Assembly: GCA_030655315.1 (NCBI GenBank)
Contig: JAURVT010000016.1
Coordinates: 55,386 to 119,385, forward strand
Direction of reading: 5' to 3'
From: Nocardioidaceae bacterium
GTDB taxonomy: Bacteria; Actinomycetota; Actinomycetes; Propionibacteriales; Nocardioidaceae
DNA: 64,000 bases
The notes beneath the pieces were generated by a model. The model saw nothing but the letters and a program-made list of their open reading frames with translations, had not been told where the DNA came from and did no database searches. This document shows, piece by piece, positions 1 through 10,861 of the stretch. The position numbers and the translations under genes were made by a program. The first letter of the stretch is position 1, and each line of letters begins with the position of its first letter.

Positions 1-689
1 TGGCCGGGCGAGACGCGGATGCCGACCTTGTCAGCACCGATGGCCTCGACCACCGCACGGGTCACCTCGACGACGAGGCGCGCCCGGTTCTCGGGGCTGC
101 CGCCGTACTGGTCGTCACGGGTGTTGGACGACGGGGCGAGGAACTGGTGGAGCAGGTAGCCGTTGGCGGCGTGGATCTCGACGCCGTCCAGGCCGGCCTC
201 GATCGCGCTGCGCGACGCGTGCACGAACTCCTCGACGATGCCGGGGATCTCGTCGGTCTCGAGGGCGCGCGGCGTGACGTGGGGGAAGCGGCCCTCGGCG
301 GTGACCATCTCGCCCGGCGCGGCGATCGCGCTCGGGGCGACGGTCTCGAGGCCGTTCTTGTTGTCGGGGTGCGCGATGCGGCCGACGTGCATCAGCTGGA
401 CGACGATCCTGCCGTCGCGGGCGTGCACGGCGTCGGCGACCTTGCGCCACCCGGCGATCTGCTCGGGGGTGTGGATGCCGGGGGTGTTGAGGTAGCCCTG
501 GCCCACGGCGCTCGGCTGCGTGCCCTCGGTGACGATGAGACCGGCCGACGCGCGCTGGGAGTAGTAGGTGACCGCGAGGTCGGTGGGGACCATGCCCTCG
601 CCGGCGCGGTTGCGGGTCAGCGGCGCCATGACGAAGCGCTGCGGGAGGTTCCAGCTGCCGATGGTGACGTCGTCGAACAGGTCGGGCAC
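1..689 (-). CDS. Alkene reductase, Old Yellow Enzyme family (3' end cut by window)
   Basis: FMN-dependent flavoprotein that reduces activated C=C bonds or nitro esters with NAD(P)H in the cytoplasm, like NemA. About 229 residues are visible out of the roughly 360 usual for the family; the C-terminal part of the barrel lies left of the window. The N-terminal motif MAPLTRNRA (about residues 21-29) and the later block [13 protein letters not shown] followed by [12 protein letters not shown] match the FMN-binding and active-site regions. The GTG start at 689 is preceded by GAGGAGA at good spacing. It is divergent from icd across 206 bp. The family call is firm; the natural substrate is unknown. 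Confidence 0.9.
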   Translation of the reverse strand, partial: MPDLFDDVTIGSWNLPQRFVMAPLTRNRAGEGMVPTDLAVTYYSQRASAGLIVTEGTQPSAVGQGYLNTPGIHTPEQIAGWRKVADAVHARDGRIVVQLMHVGRIAHPDNKNGLETVAPSAIAAPGEMVTAEGRFPHVTPRALETDEIPGIVEEFVHASRSAIEAGLDGVEIHAANGYLLHQFLAPSSNTRDDQYGGSPENRARLVVEVTRAVVEAIGADKVGIRVSPG

Positions 690-895
690 GGTGTTCTCCT
701 CTCGTCGGCGCACGGGCGCGCCGGGGTGGGTGTACGTGATGGTTCAACGATCTGCGGAGCCAGGCATTCCCGCACCACGAGTGACGCCCATGACGCGCGC
801 GGGCCGGTGTCGGCGCGGGGCGATAGCGTGTCGGACGAGGCAGGCACCCTCGCCTCACGTCCTCTCCTCCAGCGACAGGCAGGCGCGAAGCAGCG

Positions 896-3109
<2,214 letters not shown>

Positions 3110-3181
3110 CGGAGGCGGGTCCACACGAGCACCGGCCCCGACGAGACGGCGGTCGCCACCACCTGGCGGCCGCCGTTCGTC

Positions 3182-4057
3182 GTGGACATGCGCCGCACCC
3201 TGCGCACCCTGCGACGCGGTCCCGGCGACCCGGCGTTCCGGGTGGAGCCCGACCGCTCGATCTGGCGCGCCACGCGGATGCCGACGGGCGTCGCGACCGT
3301 CCGGCTGGCCCAGCGCGGGCCGCAGGAGGTGGAGGCGCGGGCCTGGGGACCCGGCGCCGACGAGGCCCTCGTCCAGCTGCCCGAGCTGCTCGGCGCGGGC
3401 GACGACGTCTCGACCTTCGACCCGCGCCTGACGCTCGTCAGCCGTGCGCACCAGCGCCACCCCGGTGTCCGGGTCATGCGGACGGGGCGGGTGATGGAGT
3501 CGCTCATCCCGGCGGTGCTCGAGCAGAAGGTGGTGGGCGCCGACGCGTTCGCGTCCTGGCGCCGGCTGCTGCGGCTGTACGGCGACGACGCCCCCGGCCC
3601 CACGCCCGTCCCCATGAAGGTGCCGCCCACCGGTGAGACCTGGCGGCTGGTGCCGTCGTGGGAGTGGCACCGCGCGGGCGTCGACCCGCAGCGCGCGCGC
3701 ACGGCCGTCACCTGCGCGAGCCTCGAGCGCCAGCTGCAGGGTGCCGCCGACCTCGACCCGGCGGCGGCCGAGGCGCGCCTGCGCGCCGTGCCTGGCGTCG
3801 GCGTCTGGACCGCCGCCGAGGTGCGTCAGCGCGCGCTCGGCGACGCCGACGCGATCTCGATCGGCGACTACCACCTCGCCGCCGCCATCGGCTGGACCCT
3901 CCTCGGGCGCAAGATCGACGACGCCGAGATGGTCGAGGTGATGGAGCCCTGGCGTCCCCACCGCGGACGCGTCGTGCTGCTCCTGTCGGCCGACGGCGTC
4001 CTCGCCAAGCCCCGCCGCGGCCCCAAGATGGCCCGCGACAACCACTCCTGGCACTGA
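3182..4057 (+). CDS. DNA-3-methyladenine glycosylase-like protein, HhH-GPD superfamily
   Basis: Base-excision repair glycosylase that probably removes alkylated purines, by family. The helix-hairpin-helix is VPGVGVWTAAEV (V203 onward), and the likely catalytic aspartate is D229 in ISIGDYHLA. The length of 291 residues suits an AlkA-like protein. The first in-frame start is GTG 3182 or ATG 3188, yet the frame is open back to the icd stop, and the upstream codons read TTWRPPFV just before VDMRRTL, which looks like part of the domain. A GGAGG at 3111-3115 lies too far upstream for GTG 3182. The true start is therefore uncertain and may use a rare codon near 3125. It directly follows icd. Confidence 0.8.
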   Translation: MDMRRTLRTLRRGPGDPAFRVEPDRSIWRATRMPTGVATVRLAQRGPQEVEARAWGPGADEALVQLPELLGAGDDVSTFDPRLTLVSRAHQRHPGVRVMRTGRVMESLIPAVLEQKVVGADAFASWRRLLRLYGDDAPGPTPVPMKVPPTGETWRLVPSWEWHRAGVDPQRARTAVTCASLERQLQGAADLDPAAAEARLRAVPGVGVWTAAEVRQRALGDADAISIGDYHLAAAIGWTLLGRKIDDAEMVEVMEPWRPHRGRVVLLLSADGVLAKPRRGPKMARDNHSWH

Positions 4058-4096
4058 CCGAGAGCGCCCTCAGGGCTCTGGAGGTATGAAGGACGC

Positions 4097-4945
4097 ATGA
4101 CTTCTGCAACCGTCCAGCTCGCCGGCCGTCCCGTGCACCGGGTGGGGTTCGGCGCCATGCAGCTCCCGGGCCCGCACGTCTTCGGCCCGCCTCGCGACCG
4201 CGACGCCGCGCTGGCCGTCCTGCGCCGCGCGATCGAGCTCGGCGTCGACCACGTCGACACCGCGCAGTTCTACGGCCCCGACGTCAGCAACGAGCTGATC
4301 CACACCGCGCTGCACCCCTACCCCGACGACCTCGTGCTCGTCAGCAAGGTCGGTGCCGTGCGCGACGCCGAGGGCGCCTGGCTCGGCGCCGACCGTCCCG
4401 AGCAGCTGCGCGAGGGCGTCGAGGACAACCTGCGCTCGCTCGGGGTGGAGCGCGTCGACGTCGTCAACCTGCGCCTGATGGACGGGAGCGACGTGCCCTT
4501 CGCCGACCAGCTCGGCGAGATGGTCGCCCTGCGCGAGGAGGGCAAGATCGGCGGTGTCGGCCTGTCGAACGTCGAGGCCCACCACCTCGTCGAGGCGCTC
4601 GGGACCACCGAGATCGCCTGCGTCCAGAACCCCTACAACCTGCGCCAGCGCGAGGGGCAGCCCGTCCTCGACCTGTGCATCGAGCGCGGCGTGCCGTACG
4701 TGCCGTTCTTCCCGCTGGGCTCGGCGTTCCCCGGCGCCGCGAAGATCCCCGACGACCCCGCCGTCGTCTCGGTCGCCCGACGCCTCGGCGCCACCCCGTC
4801 GCAGGTGGGGCTGGCCTGGGTGCTCGCGCAGTCCGACCTCGTCCTGCTCATCCCCGGCACGTCGAGCATCGCCCACCTCGAGGAGAACGTGGGCGCGGGC
4901 GACGTCGTCCTCGACGCCGACGCCCTGGCCGAGCTCGAGGCCTGA
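4097..4945 (+). CDS. Aldo/keto reductase family oxidoreductase
   Basis: A 282-residue (alpha/beta)8-barrel NAD(P)H oxidoreductase. The family Asp and Tyr are in DHVDTAQFYGP (around residue 55) and the Lys in LVLVSKVGAV. The position that normally holds the catalytic His reads VDVVNLRLMDG, so His is replaced, as in a subgroup of actinobacterial members; activity may differ from a classical reductase. The C-terminal LLIPGTSSIAHLEEN is the usual NADP-phosphate contact. The ATG start follows a GGAGG at 4080-4084. The 39-bp gap to the glycosylase holds an imperfect GAGAGC/GCTCT hairpin. Substrate unknown. Confidence 0.88.
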   Translation: MTSATVQLAGRPVHRVGFGAMQLPGPHVFGPPRDRDAALAVLRRAIELGVDHVDTAQFYGPDVSNELIHTALHPYPDDLVLVSKVGAVRDAEGAWLGADRPEQLREGVEDNLRSLGVERVDVVNLRLMDGSDVPFADQLGEMVALREEGKIGGVGLSNVEAHHLVEALGTTEIACVQNPYNLRQREGQPVLDLCIERGVPYVPFFPLGSAFPGAAKIPDDPAVVSVARRLGATPSQVGLAWVLAQSDLVLLIPGTSSIAHLEENVGAGDVVLDADALAELEA

Positions 4946-4946
4946 G

Positions 4947-5807
4947 TCAGCCGGCCGTCACGGTGTCGCCGACGCGGACGGTGGGCCAGGTCCCGCGGGC
5001 CGAGCCGGCCGCGAGGACGGGCACGAGGTTGACGCCGAACCAGGTGCTGCCGTCCCAGCTGCGGTGACGGGCGAGGGTGCGGATGGGCTCGCGTCCGCGC
5101 TCGAGGGTGTCGGGGTCACGGAGCGTCATCACGCAGCGCGGGCAGGGACCCGTGGCGGCGAACGTCGCCTCGCCCACCCGCACCCGTCGCCAGGTGTCCT
5201 CGGCGAACGGCACGTCGCCGTCGACCACCAGGTTGGGACGGAAGCGCCGCATCTCGACGGGGTCCTCGGCGCGGTCGGGGTCCTCGAGCCCGCGCTCGAC
5301 GATCCACTCCCCCAGCTGCGCGAGCGAGGCCTCCGTCGTCAGCAGCAGCGGGCTCCCGTCGGCCAGGCTCACGTGGCTGTCGGCCGGCACGAAGTCGCCC
5401 TCGCCGACGGGCCGCAGGCGCGGGTCGTCCTGGAAGACCAGGCGCACCGACAGGCCGAGGAGCGCGGAGAACCAGCGGGCGGGGGCGTCGCCGACGTCGG
5501 CCGCGCGCAACCGGGTGCGCCACACGCTGACCCAGGTGTCCGCCGGCGTGGTCGGCGGCGCGACGAGCAGCGGCGCGGCGCCGTCGGCGGTCAGGACGAA
5601 CGGGTCGAGCGGTCCGGTGTCGGGCTCCCCCACCGCGCGGACGGCCAGCAGCGCGGGGTGCTCGCGGGCCGTCACCTGCGTGCCGTCGGCCGTGACGAGC
5701 ATGTAGCGCCGGTCGCCGGCCAGGCCCCAGGGCTCGACGAGCGACTCGTCGAGGTCGACCGCGGCCACCGACTTGACGGGGTACCGGTGCAGGCTGACGA
5801 CGCGCAT
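4947..5807 (-). CDS. MOSC domain-containing protein (YcbX-like)
   Basis: A 286-residue protein with an N-terminal MOSC beta-barrel (MRVVSLHRYPVKSV at the start, then GLAGDRRYMLV) and a C-terminal MOSC domain. The motif GPCPRCVMT near residue 225 carries the conserved cysteine thought to bind the molybdenum cofactor sulfur. Relatives such as YcbX act in reduction of N-hydroxylated bases; that role here is inference. It converges on the aldo/keto reductase with a 1-base gap and is divergent from the MarR gene. No ferredoxin domain follows, unlike E. coli YcbX. Confidence 0.85.
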   Translation of the reverse strand: MRVVSLHRYPVKSVAAVDLDESLVEPWGLAGDRRYMLVTADGTQVTAREHPALLAVRAVGEPDTGPLDPFVLTADGAAPLLVAPPTTPADTWVSVWRTRLRAADVGDAPARWFSALLGLSVRLVFQDDPRLRPVGEGDFVPADSHVSLADGSPLLLTTEASLAQLGEWIVERGLEDPDRAEDPVEMRRFRPNLVVDGDVPFAEDTWRRVRVGEATFAATGPCPRCVMTLRDPDTLERGREPIRTLARHRSWDGSTWFGVNLVPVLAAGSARGTWPTVRVGDTVTAG

Positions 5808-5885
5808 GGCCGCAGCCTACGAAGCCCCCGTCGTCCCGGCACCTCGCGCGGGCGGGTCGTTCGAGCACGGAAGTACAGTGGAGGC

Positions 5886-6338
5886 GTGGACCCCGATCCC
5901 CGCTACGCCGTGATGATGCTGCTGCGCGAGGTCACGACCGCGACCGACCGCTACGTCGAGCGCCGCGGCACCGCCCGCGGCCTGCACCGCACCCACCTCC
6001 ACGCGCTCGCGCACGTCATCGACGCCGCCCGCACCGACGCCACGATGACGCCCGGCCGGCTCGCGTCCGTCCTCAACCTGAGCGCACCCGCCACGACGGC
6101 CCTGCTCGACCGGCTCGAGGCGGCCGGGCACGTCACCCGCGCCCCCAGCACCAGCGACCGCCGCAGCACCCATGTCTCGGCCACCCCGAGCGCCATCGCC
6201 ATGGGCCGCGACCTCTTCGGCCCCCTGGGCACCACGATGATGGCGGTCGTCGCCCGCTACACCGACGACGAGATCGCCGTCGTCTCCCGCTTCCTCACCG
6301 ACTCCGTCGCGGCCATCGACGCCGCCACCGAGGGGTAG
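5886..6338 (+). CDS. MarR family transcriptional regulator
   Basis: A 150-residue winged-helix regulator. The helix-turn-helix region is PGRLASVLNLSAPATTALLD, followed by LEAAGHVTRAPSTSDRRSTH, the usual MarR wing with the DRR motif. The GTG start at 5886 was chosen because it gives a standard MarR length; there is no clear ribosome-binding site, and GTACAGTG just upstream suggests a leaderless or short-leader transcript. It is divergent from the MOSC gene with 78 bp between, so it may control that gene. The ligand is unknown. Confidence 0.88.
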   Translation: MDPDPRYAVMMLLREVTTATDRYVERRGTARGLHRTHLHALAHVIDAARTDATMTPGRLASVLNLSAPATTALLDRLEAAGHVTRAPSTSDRRSTHVSATPSAIAMGRDLFGPLGTTMMAVVARYTDDEIAVVSRFLTDSVAAIDAATEG

Positions 6339-6354
6339 CCGCGGTCGGACCATT

Positions 6355-6432
6355 TACCACGTGAACGTGGTAGATGGATCGAAGCACGGTAGATCTCCCA
6401 TGTTTCGCGCCAATCACCACGTTCACGTGGTG
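6355..6432. repeat. 78-bp palindrome centred on AGATCT (repeat family A, copy 1)
   Basis: The element is symmetric about AGATCT at 6391-6396. The outer arms are themselves small palindromes: TACCACGTGAACGTGGTA at 6355-6372 and CACCACGTTCACGTGGTG at 6415-6432. The inner part runs from CGAAGCACGG to CATGTTTCG. It fills the space between the converging MarR and pcaC genes. The same core, at 27 of 30 positions, recurs at 29989-30018. It may act as a two-way terminator, but there is no T-run. Confidence 0.8.
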
Positions 6433-6447
6433 TTTGGGCCCGCCCGC

Positions 6448-6822
6448 TCAGCCCTCGCCGAGCACCCGCCGGGCGACGGCGAAGGCGCTGTTGGCGCGGG
6501 GGACGCCGCAGTAGACGGCGCTCTGGAGGAGGACCTCGGTGATCTCCTCGCGGGTGAGGCCGTTGCGCAGCGCCGCGGGGAGGTGGAGCTCGAGCTCCTC
6601 GAGGTTGCCGTTCGCGACGAGCGCGGTGATCACCGCGACGCTGCGCTCGCGTCGGCCGAGGCCCGGACGGGTCCAGACGTCGCCCCACGCGTAGCGGGTG
6701 ATGAAGTCCTGGAAGTCGCGGGTGACGTCGTCGATCCGCGAGGCGGCGCGGTCGACGTGCTCGTCGCCCAGCACCTCGCGGCGCACCCCCATGCCGGCCT
6801 CGCGTCGCTCGTCGTCGTTCAT
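6448..6822 (-). CDS. pcaC: 4-carboxymuconolactone decarboxylase
   Basis: Beta-ketoadipate pathway enzyme that decarboxylates gamma-carboxymuconolactone to beta-ketoadipate enol-lactone. The 124-residue length is standard for a stand-alone PcaC. The core RSVAVITALVANGNLEELELH followed by GLTREEITEVLLQSAVYCG carries the conserved family pattern, including the E and H of NLEELELH. It is last in a pcaF-pcaB-pcaD-pcaC operon; its ATG overlaps the pcaD stop as ATGA, indicating translational coupling. Many actinobacteria carry a fused PcaDC (PcaL); here the two are separate. Confidence 0.93.
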   Translation of the reverse strand: MNDDERREAGMGVRREVLGDEHVDRAASRIDDVTRDFQDFITRYAWGDVWTRPGLGRRERSVAVITALVANGNLEELELHLPAALRNGLTREEITEVLLQSAVYCGVPRANSAFAVARRVLGEG

Positions 6823-7583
6823 GCGTGCGCCTCCAGGTGCGTGCGGATCAGGTCGGTGACGACCTCGGGCTGCTCGACGCTGGCCAGGTGCGAGGCGTGC
6901 TCGACGACGTGGAACGTCGCGCCGTCGATGCCCGCGGCCAGCACCTCGCCGGCCGACGGCGGGGTGGCGGGGTCCTCGGCGCCCGAGACCACCATGGTGG
7001 GCGTGCGCACCTGCTCGAGCCAGCCGCGGGTGTCGAACCGGGCGAGGGCGTCGCACGCCGCCGCGTAGCCCGCGGGCGACGTCGCCGCGAACGCCGCCAG
7101 CACGTCGTCGGCGTGCGCGGCCTCGTCGCCCGCGATGCCCGGCGTGAACCAGCGTCCGCGGGTGCTCTCGACGAGCCAGCCCATGCCCTCGTCGCGCACG
7201 CGAGCGGCGCGATCGGCGAACGCCGACCCGAACGTCGCCGCGGTGCACACCAGCGACAGCGAGCGCAGCCGGTCGGGGGCCTGCAGCGCGAGCTCCTGGC
7301 CGACGGCGCCGCCGAGGGAGAGCCCGACGTAGTGGAAGCGGTCGATGCCGAGCCGGTCGGCCAGCGCGAGGACGTCGCGAGCCATCTCGTCGACGCCGTA
7401 GGGCGCGGGCGGGACCGGAGACCCGCCGTGGCCGCGGTGGTCGAACGCGACCAGCTGGTACTCGTCGGCGAGGTCGCGCAGCTGCGGGCGCCACATGTCG
7501 GCGGTGGCGCCGACGGACGAGCCGAGCAGGACGGCGGGCCGGTCGGGCTCACCGGTCGACAGGTGGTGCAGGGCGACGGTCAT
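6819..7583 (-). CDS. pcaD: 3-oxoadipate enol-lactonase
   Basis: Alpha/beta hydrolase that opens beta-ketoadipate enol-lactone to beta-ketoadipate. The 254-residue protein has the nucleophile elbow GLSLGG near residue 100, the acid in GAEDPATP and the base in EHASHLASVE. The ATG at 7583 overlaps the stop of pcaB and its own stop overlaps the start of pcaC, so it is translationally coupled on both sides. A longer upstream reading in the same frame runs through pcaB and was rejected. Confidence 0.93.
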   Translation of the reverse strand: MTVALHHLSTGEPDRPAVLLGSSVGATADMWRPQLRDLADEYQLVAFDHRGHGGSPVPPAPYGVDEMARDVLALADRLGIDRFHYVGLSLGGAVGQELALQAPDRLRSLSLVCTAATFGSAFADRAARVRDEGMGWLVESTRGRWFTPGIAGDEAAHADDVLAAFAATSPAGYAAACDALARFDTRGWLEQVRTPTMVVSGAEDPATPPSAGEVLAAGIDGATFHVVEHASHLASVEQPEVVTDLIRTHLEAHA

Positions 7584-8770
7584 GGGCTCTCCCCCAGGGG
7601 TCGGTAGGCGGTCCACGTCCCCTCGCGGGGCAGCGCGGCACCCGCCGAGCGCCACGCAGCAAGCGCCCGGTCCACCCATGGATCGGTGGCCGCGGACACG
7701 TCGGGGTCGGTCTCGATCAGCATCGACAAGGTGCGGACGTGCTGCGCCATCGCCGCCCGGTCCACCTGCAGGTCGGCGACCAGTGCGGCGGTGCGCGCGG
7801 TCGCCTCGTGCACGAGGTCGAGGGCGCTGCGCAGCGGCCGCCACTCGGCGGTCCAGGCACCGGCCGGACGCTCGTTCTCGGCCACCGCCGACGCGCCCAG
7901 CACCGAGACGAGCGCCGGCACCTGACGTGCGGCGGCGACGACGAGCACCGAGGCCGCGGGGTTGCGCTTGTGCGGCATCGACGACGACGGGCCACCGGTA
8001 CCCTCCTGCACCTCACCGATCTCGGTCTGCGCCATCACCAGGACGTCGGCGGCGATCGTGCCGACGGCGCCGGCGGTGACGGTGAGGGCGTGCCCGACGT
8101 CCAGCACCGGCGCACGCCGCGTGTGCCACGACATCGTCGGCTCGGCGAGGCCGAGCCGCTGGGCCAGCGCCGCGACGACCTGCGGACCGCGGTCGCCGAA
8201 CGCGGCGGTGGTGCCGACGGGCCCACCGAGCGACACCGGCAGCGACGCCCGGACCTGCGTGACCCGGACGAGCGCGTCGGTGACGCCCGCCAGCCAGCCG
8301 GCGACCTTGAAGCCGAGCGTCGTGGGCTGCGCCTGCTGCGTCAGCGTGCGGGCGACGACGGCGGTGCGGCGGTGCTCGTCGGCGAGCCGGGCCAGCGACC
8401 GGCCGAGCTCGCCGAGCGACGTGGCGACGTCGGCCAGGACGTCGCGAGCCAGCAGGACGAGCGCGGTGTCGAGGACGTCCTGGCTGGTGGTGCCGTGGTG
8501 GAACCAGGCCGCGACGTCACCGGTCGCCTCGGCGCGCACGCGGCGGACGAGCGGGATGACGAGGTTGCCGTCGACGGCCGCCTCGGCCGTCAGGACGTCG
8601 GGGTCGTAGCCGGCCTCGCCGACGGCGCCGCGCAGCGCGGCGTCGACCCACGGGACGGCGGCGAGCCCGTCGGTCACCCCGGACGGCGCGCCGGCGACGT
8701 CCTCCAGGGCACCCAGCAGCGCCACCTCGACGCCCAGCATCCGGGCGACCAGTCCCGCGTCCGGGCTCAC
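7580..8770 (-). CDS. pcaB: 3-carboxy-cis,cis-muconate cycloisomerase
   Basis: Fumarate-lyase superfamily enzyme that lactonises 3-carboxymuconate in the protocatechuate branch of the beta-ketoadipate pathway. The signature GGPSSSMPHKRNP lies near residue 265, and WFHHGTTSQDVLDTA earlier is the second conserved region of the superfamily. At 396 residues it is slightly shorter than the 430-450 usual for PcaB. The GTG start at 8770 overlaps the pcaF stop (GTGA). Adenylosuccinate lyase shares the motifs but would not sit between pcaF and pcaD. Confidence 0.92.
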   Translation of the reverse strand: MSPDAGLVARMLGVEVALLGALEDVAGAPSGVTDGLAAVPWVDAALRGAVGEAGYDPDVLTAEAAVDGNLVIPLVRRVRAEATGDVAAWFHHGTTSQDVLDTALVLLARDVLADVATSLGELGRSLARLADEHRRTAVVARTLTQQAQPTTLGFKVAGWLAGVTDALVRVTQVRASLPVSLGGPVGTTAAFGDRGPQVVAALAQRLGLAEPTMSWHTRRAPVLDVGHALTVTAGAVGTIAADVLVMAQTEIGEVQEGTGGPSSSMPHKRNPAASVLVVAAARQVPALVSVLGASAVAENERPAGAWTAEWRPLRSALDLVHEATARTAALVADLQVDRAAMAQHVRTLSMLIETDPDVSAATDPWVDRALAAWRSAGAALPREGTWTAYRPLGESP

Positions 8771-9963
8771 ACGGCCTCCATCACCATGGCCAGCCCCTGC
8801 CCCACGCCGATGCACAGCGAGGCCACGCCGGTGCCGCTGCCGCGGCGGTGCAGCTGCCAGGCCAGCGAGCCGGCCAGGCGGGCGCCGGACGCGCCCAGCG
8901 GGTGGCCGATCGCGATCGCGCCGCCCTGCGGGTTCACCGCGTCGGGGTCCAGACCCTCCCACTGACCGACGCAGGCGAGCGACTGGGCGGCGAACGCCTC
9001 GTTCAGCTCGAGCACGTCGACGTCCTCCAGCCCCTTGCCCGCGCGCCGCAGCGCGGTCCGGACGGCCTCGACGGGGCCGATGCCGAACACCTCGGGGTCG
9101 ACGCCGTGCGCGCCGGTGGACACGATGCGGGCGAGCGGACGCAGGCCGCGCCTCTCGACCGTGTCGGCGTCGGCGAGCAGCAGGGCCGCCGAGCCGTCGT
9201 TGAGCGGCGAGGCGTTGCCGGCCGTCACGGTGCCGTCCTCTCGGAAGACGGGCTTGAGCCTCGCGAGGGACTCGGTGGTGACGCCCTCGCGGATCGTCTC
9301 GTCGCGCGCGAGCTCGACGCCCGCGTAGGGGGCGACCTCATCGGCGTAGAGGCCGTCCTCCCACGCGCGGATCGCGAGCTCGTGGCTGCGGACGGCGAAC
9401 GCGTCGGCGGCCTCGCGGGTGATGCCGTGGCGCTCGCGCAGGATCTCGGTGGCCTCGCCGAGGCTGACCGTCCAGGCACCGGGCATCTCGGGGTTGACCA
9501 TCCGCCAGCCGAGCGTGGTGGACCAGAGCTGCTCGTGGCCGACGGGGTAGCGGCGCGACGGCTTGGGCAGCACCCACGGCGCGCGCGTCATCGACTCCAC
9601 GCCGCCGGCGATCATCAGGTCGGCCTCGCCGACGGCGATCGCGCGCGCACCCTGCATCACGGCGTCGAGGCCGGATGCACAGAGCCGGTTGACGGTGCTG
9701 CCGGTGACCGACGTCGGCAGGCCCGCCAGGAGCACCGACATGCGGCCGACGTTCCGGTTGTCCTCGCCGGCCTGGTTGGCGGCACCGAGGACGACCTCGT
9801 CGACGGCCCCGCCGTCGGCGCCGAGCGCGTCGCCCGCACGGTCGACGATCGAGCGCACCGCGTGGGCGGCGAGGTCGTCGGGGCGGACGTCGGCGTAGGC
9901 CCCGCCGGCCTTGCCGATCGGGGTCCGGACCGCGTCGACGACGAACACGTCACGACCGAGCAC
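8767..9963 (-). CDS. pcaF: 3-oxoadipyl-CoA thiolase
   Basis: Cleaves 3-oxoadipyl-CoA to succinyl-CoA and acetyl-CoA, the last step of the pathway. The nucleophilic cysteine is C95 in NRLCASGLDAV; the C-terminal pair is GHPLGASG and CIGVGQG. The GTG start at 9963 is chosen for its GGAGG at 7-base spacing; upstream in-frame starts exist but add an unconserved tail. It leads the pca operon and is divergent from an IclR regulator. The CoA transferase genes pcaIJ and the dioxygenase genes pcaGH are not in the window. Confidence 0.93.
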   Translation of the reverse strand: MLGRDVFVVDAVRTPIGKAGGAYADVRPDDLAAHAVRSIVDRAGDALGADGGAVDEVVLGAANQAGEDNRNVGRMSVLLAGLPTSVTGSTVNRLCASGLDAVMQGARAIAVGEADLMIAGGVESMTRAPWVLPKPSRRYPVGHEQLWSTTLGWRMVNPEMPGAWTVSLGEATEILRERHGITREAADAFAVRSHELAIRAWEDGLYADEVAPYAGVELARDETIREGVTTESLARLKPVFREDGTVTAGNASPLNDGSAALLLADADTVERRGLRPLARIVSTGAHGVDPEVFGIGPVEAVRTALRRAGKGLEDVDVLELNEAFAAQSLACVGQWEGLDPDAVNPQGGAIAIGHPLGASGARLAGSLAWQLHRRGSGTGVASLCIGVGQGLAMVMEAV

Positions 9964-10000
9964 TGGGGCACCTCCGGGATCGGTACGCGAGCGACCGAGC

Positions 10001-10034
10001 GTTCGCATCGCGCACAAGTGTTACCATCGCGAAC
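10001..10034. promoter_or_regulatory. Candidate IclR operator in the pcaF/iclR divergent promoter
   Basis: GTTCGC at 10001-10006 and GCGAAC at 10029-10034 form an inverted repeat in the 106-bp space between pcaF and the regulator. ATCGCG occurs beside both arms. TGTTACCAT within it resembles an extended -10 element. Assignment to the IclR protein is by position only. Confidence 0.5.
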
Positions 10035-10069
10035 ACCGTAGCACCGTGCACCGAGGTCGAGGAGGGGTC

Positions 10070-10861
10070 GTGGAGCCCGTCGATCCCGCCGGCGACGCCC
10101 GGGCACCGCACTTCGTGCAGTCTCTCGCGCGTGGCCTGTCGGTGCTCACCGCGTTCGGCGAGGGCGCCGAGCACCTCACGCTGAGCGAGGTCGCCGCCCG
10201 CACCGACCTCACGCGCGCCGCCGCCCGGCGCTTCCTGCTCACGCTGGTCGACCTCGGCTACGTCACGTCCGACGGCAAGCGCTTCACGCTGCGGCCCCGC
10301 GTGCTCGACCTCGGGTACGCCTACCTGTCGGGCCTCGGGCTGCCGGCCGTCGCGCAGCCCCACCTCGAGCGGCTGGTCGCGCAGGTGCGGGAGTCGTCGT
10401 CGATGGCGGTCCTCGACGGCCACGACGTCGTCTACGTCGCGCGCGTGCCCACCGCCCGCATCATGTCGGTGACCATCGACGTCGGCACGCGACTGCCCGC
10501 GCACGCGACGTCGCTCGGCCGGGTGCTGCTGGCGGGACTGGGCCCCGACGCGCTGGAGCGGTGGATCGACGGCGCGACGCTCGCCCGCTTCACCGACCGC
10601 ACCCTGACCGACCCCGCCGCCCTGCGGGCCGACCTGGACCGGGCGCGCACCCGCGGCCACGCGATCGCCGACTCCGAGCTCGAGGACGGTCTGCGCTCGG
10701 TGGCGGTCCCGGTGCGCGACCGCCACGGGGTGGTCGCGGCCGCGCTGAACGTCTCGACGCAGGCCAGCCGGGTGCCGTTGGAGGACCTCCGCGGGGTGGT
10801 CCTGCCCGCCCTCGCCGCCGCCGCGCGGGCCGTCGAGGACGATCTCTCGCGGCGCGGCTGA
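10070..10861 (+). CDS. IclR family regulator of the pca operon (PcaR/PcaU-like)
   Basis: A 263-residue IclR regulator: N-terminal winged helix (LTLSEVAARTDLTRAAARRFLLTLVDLGYV, roughly residues 35-65 in this protein) and a C-terminal effector domain with the usual LPAHATSLGRVLLAGL and ADSELEDGLRSVAVPV segments. The GTG start at 10070 follows GAGGAGGGG. It is divergent from pcaF, the standard arrangement for beta-ketoadipate regulators that sense protocatechuate or beta-ketoadipate. The effector is inferred from context, not seen. Confidence 0.9.
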   Translation: MEPVDPAGDARAPHFVQSLARGLSVLTAFGEGAEHLTLSEVAARTDLTRAAARRFLLTLVDLGYVTSDGKRFTLRPRVLDLGYAYLSGLGLPAVAQPHLERLVAQVRESSSMAVLDGHDVVYVARVPTARIMSVTIDVGTRLPAHATSLGRVLLAGLGPDALERWIDGATLARFTDRTLTDPAALRADLDRARTRGHAIADSELEDGLRSVAVPVRDRHGVVAAALNVSTQASRVPLEDLRGVVLPALAAAARAVEDDLSRRG

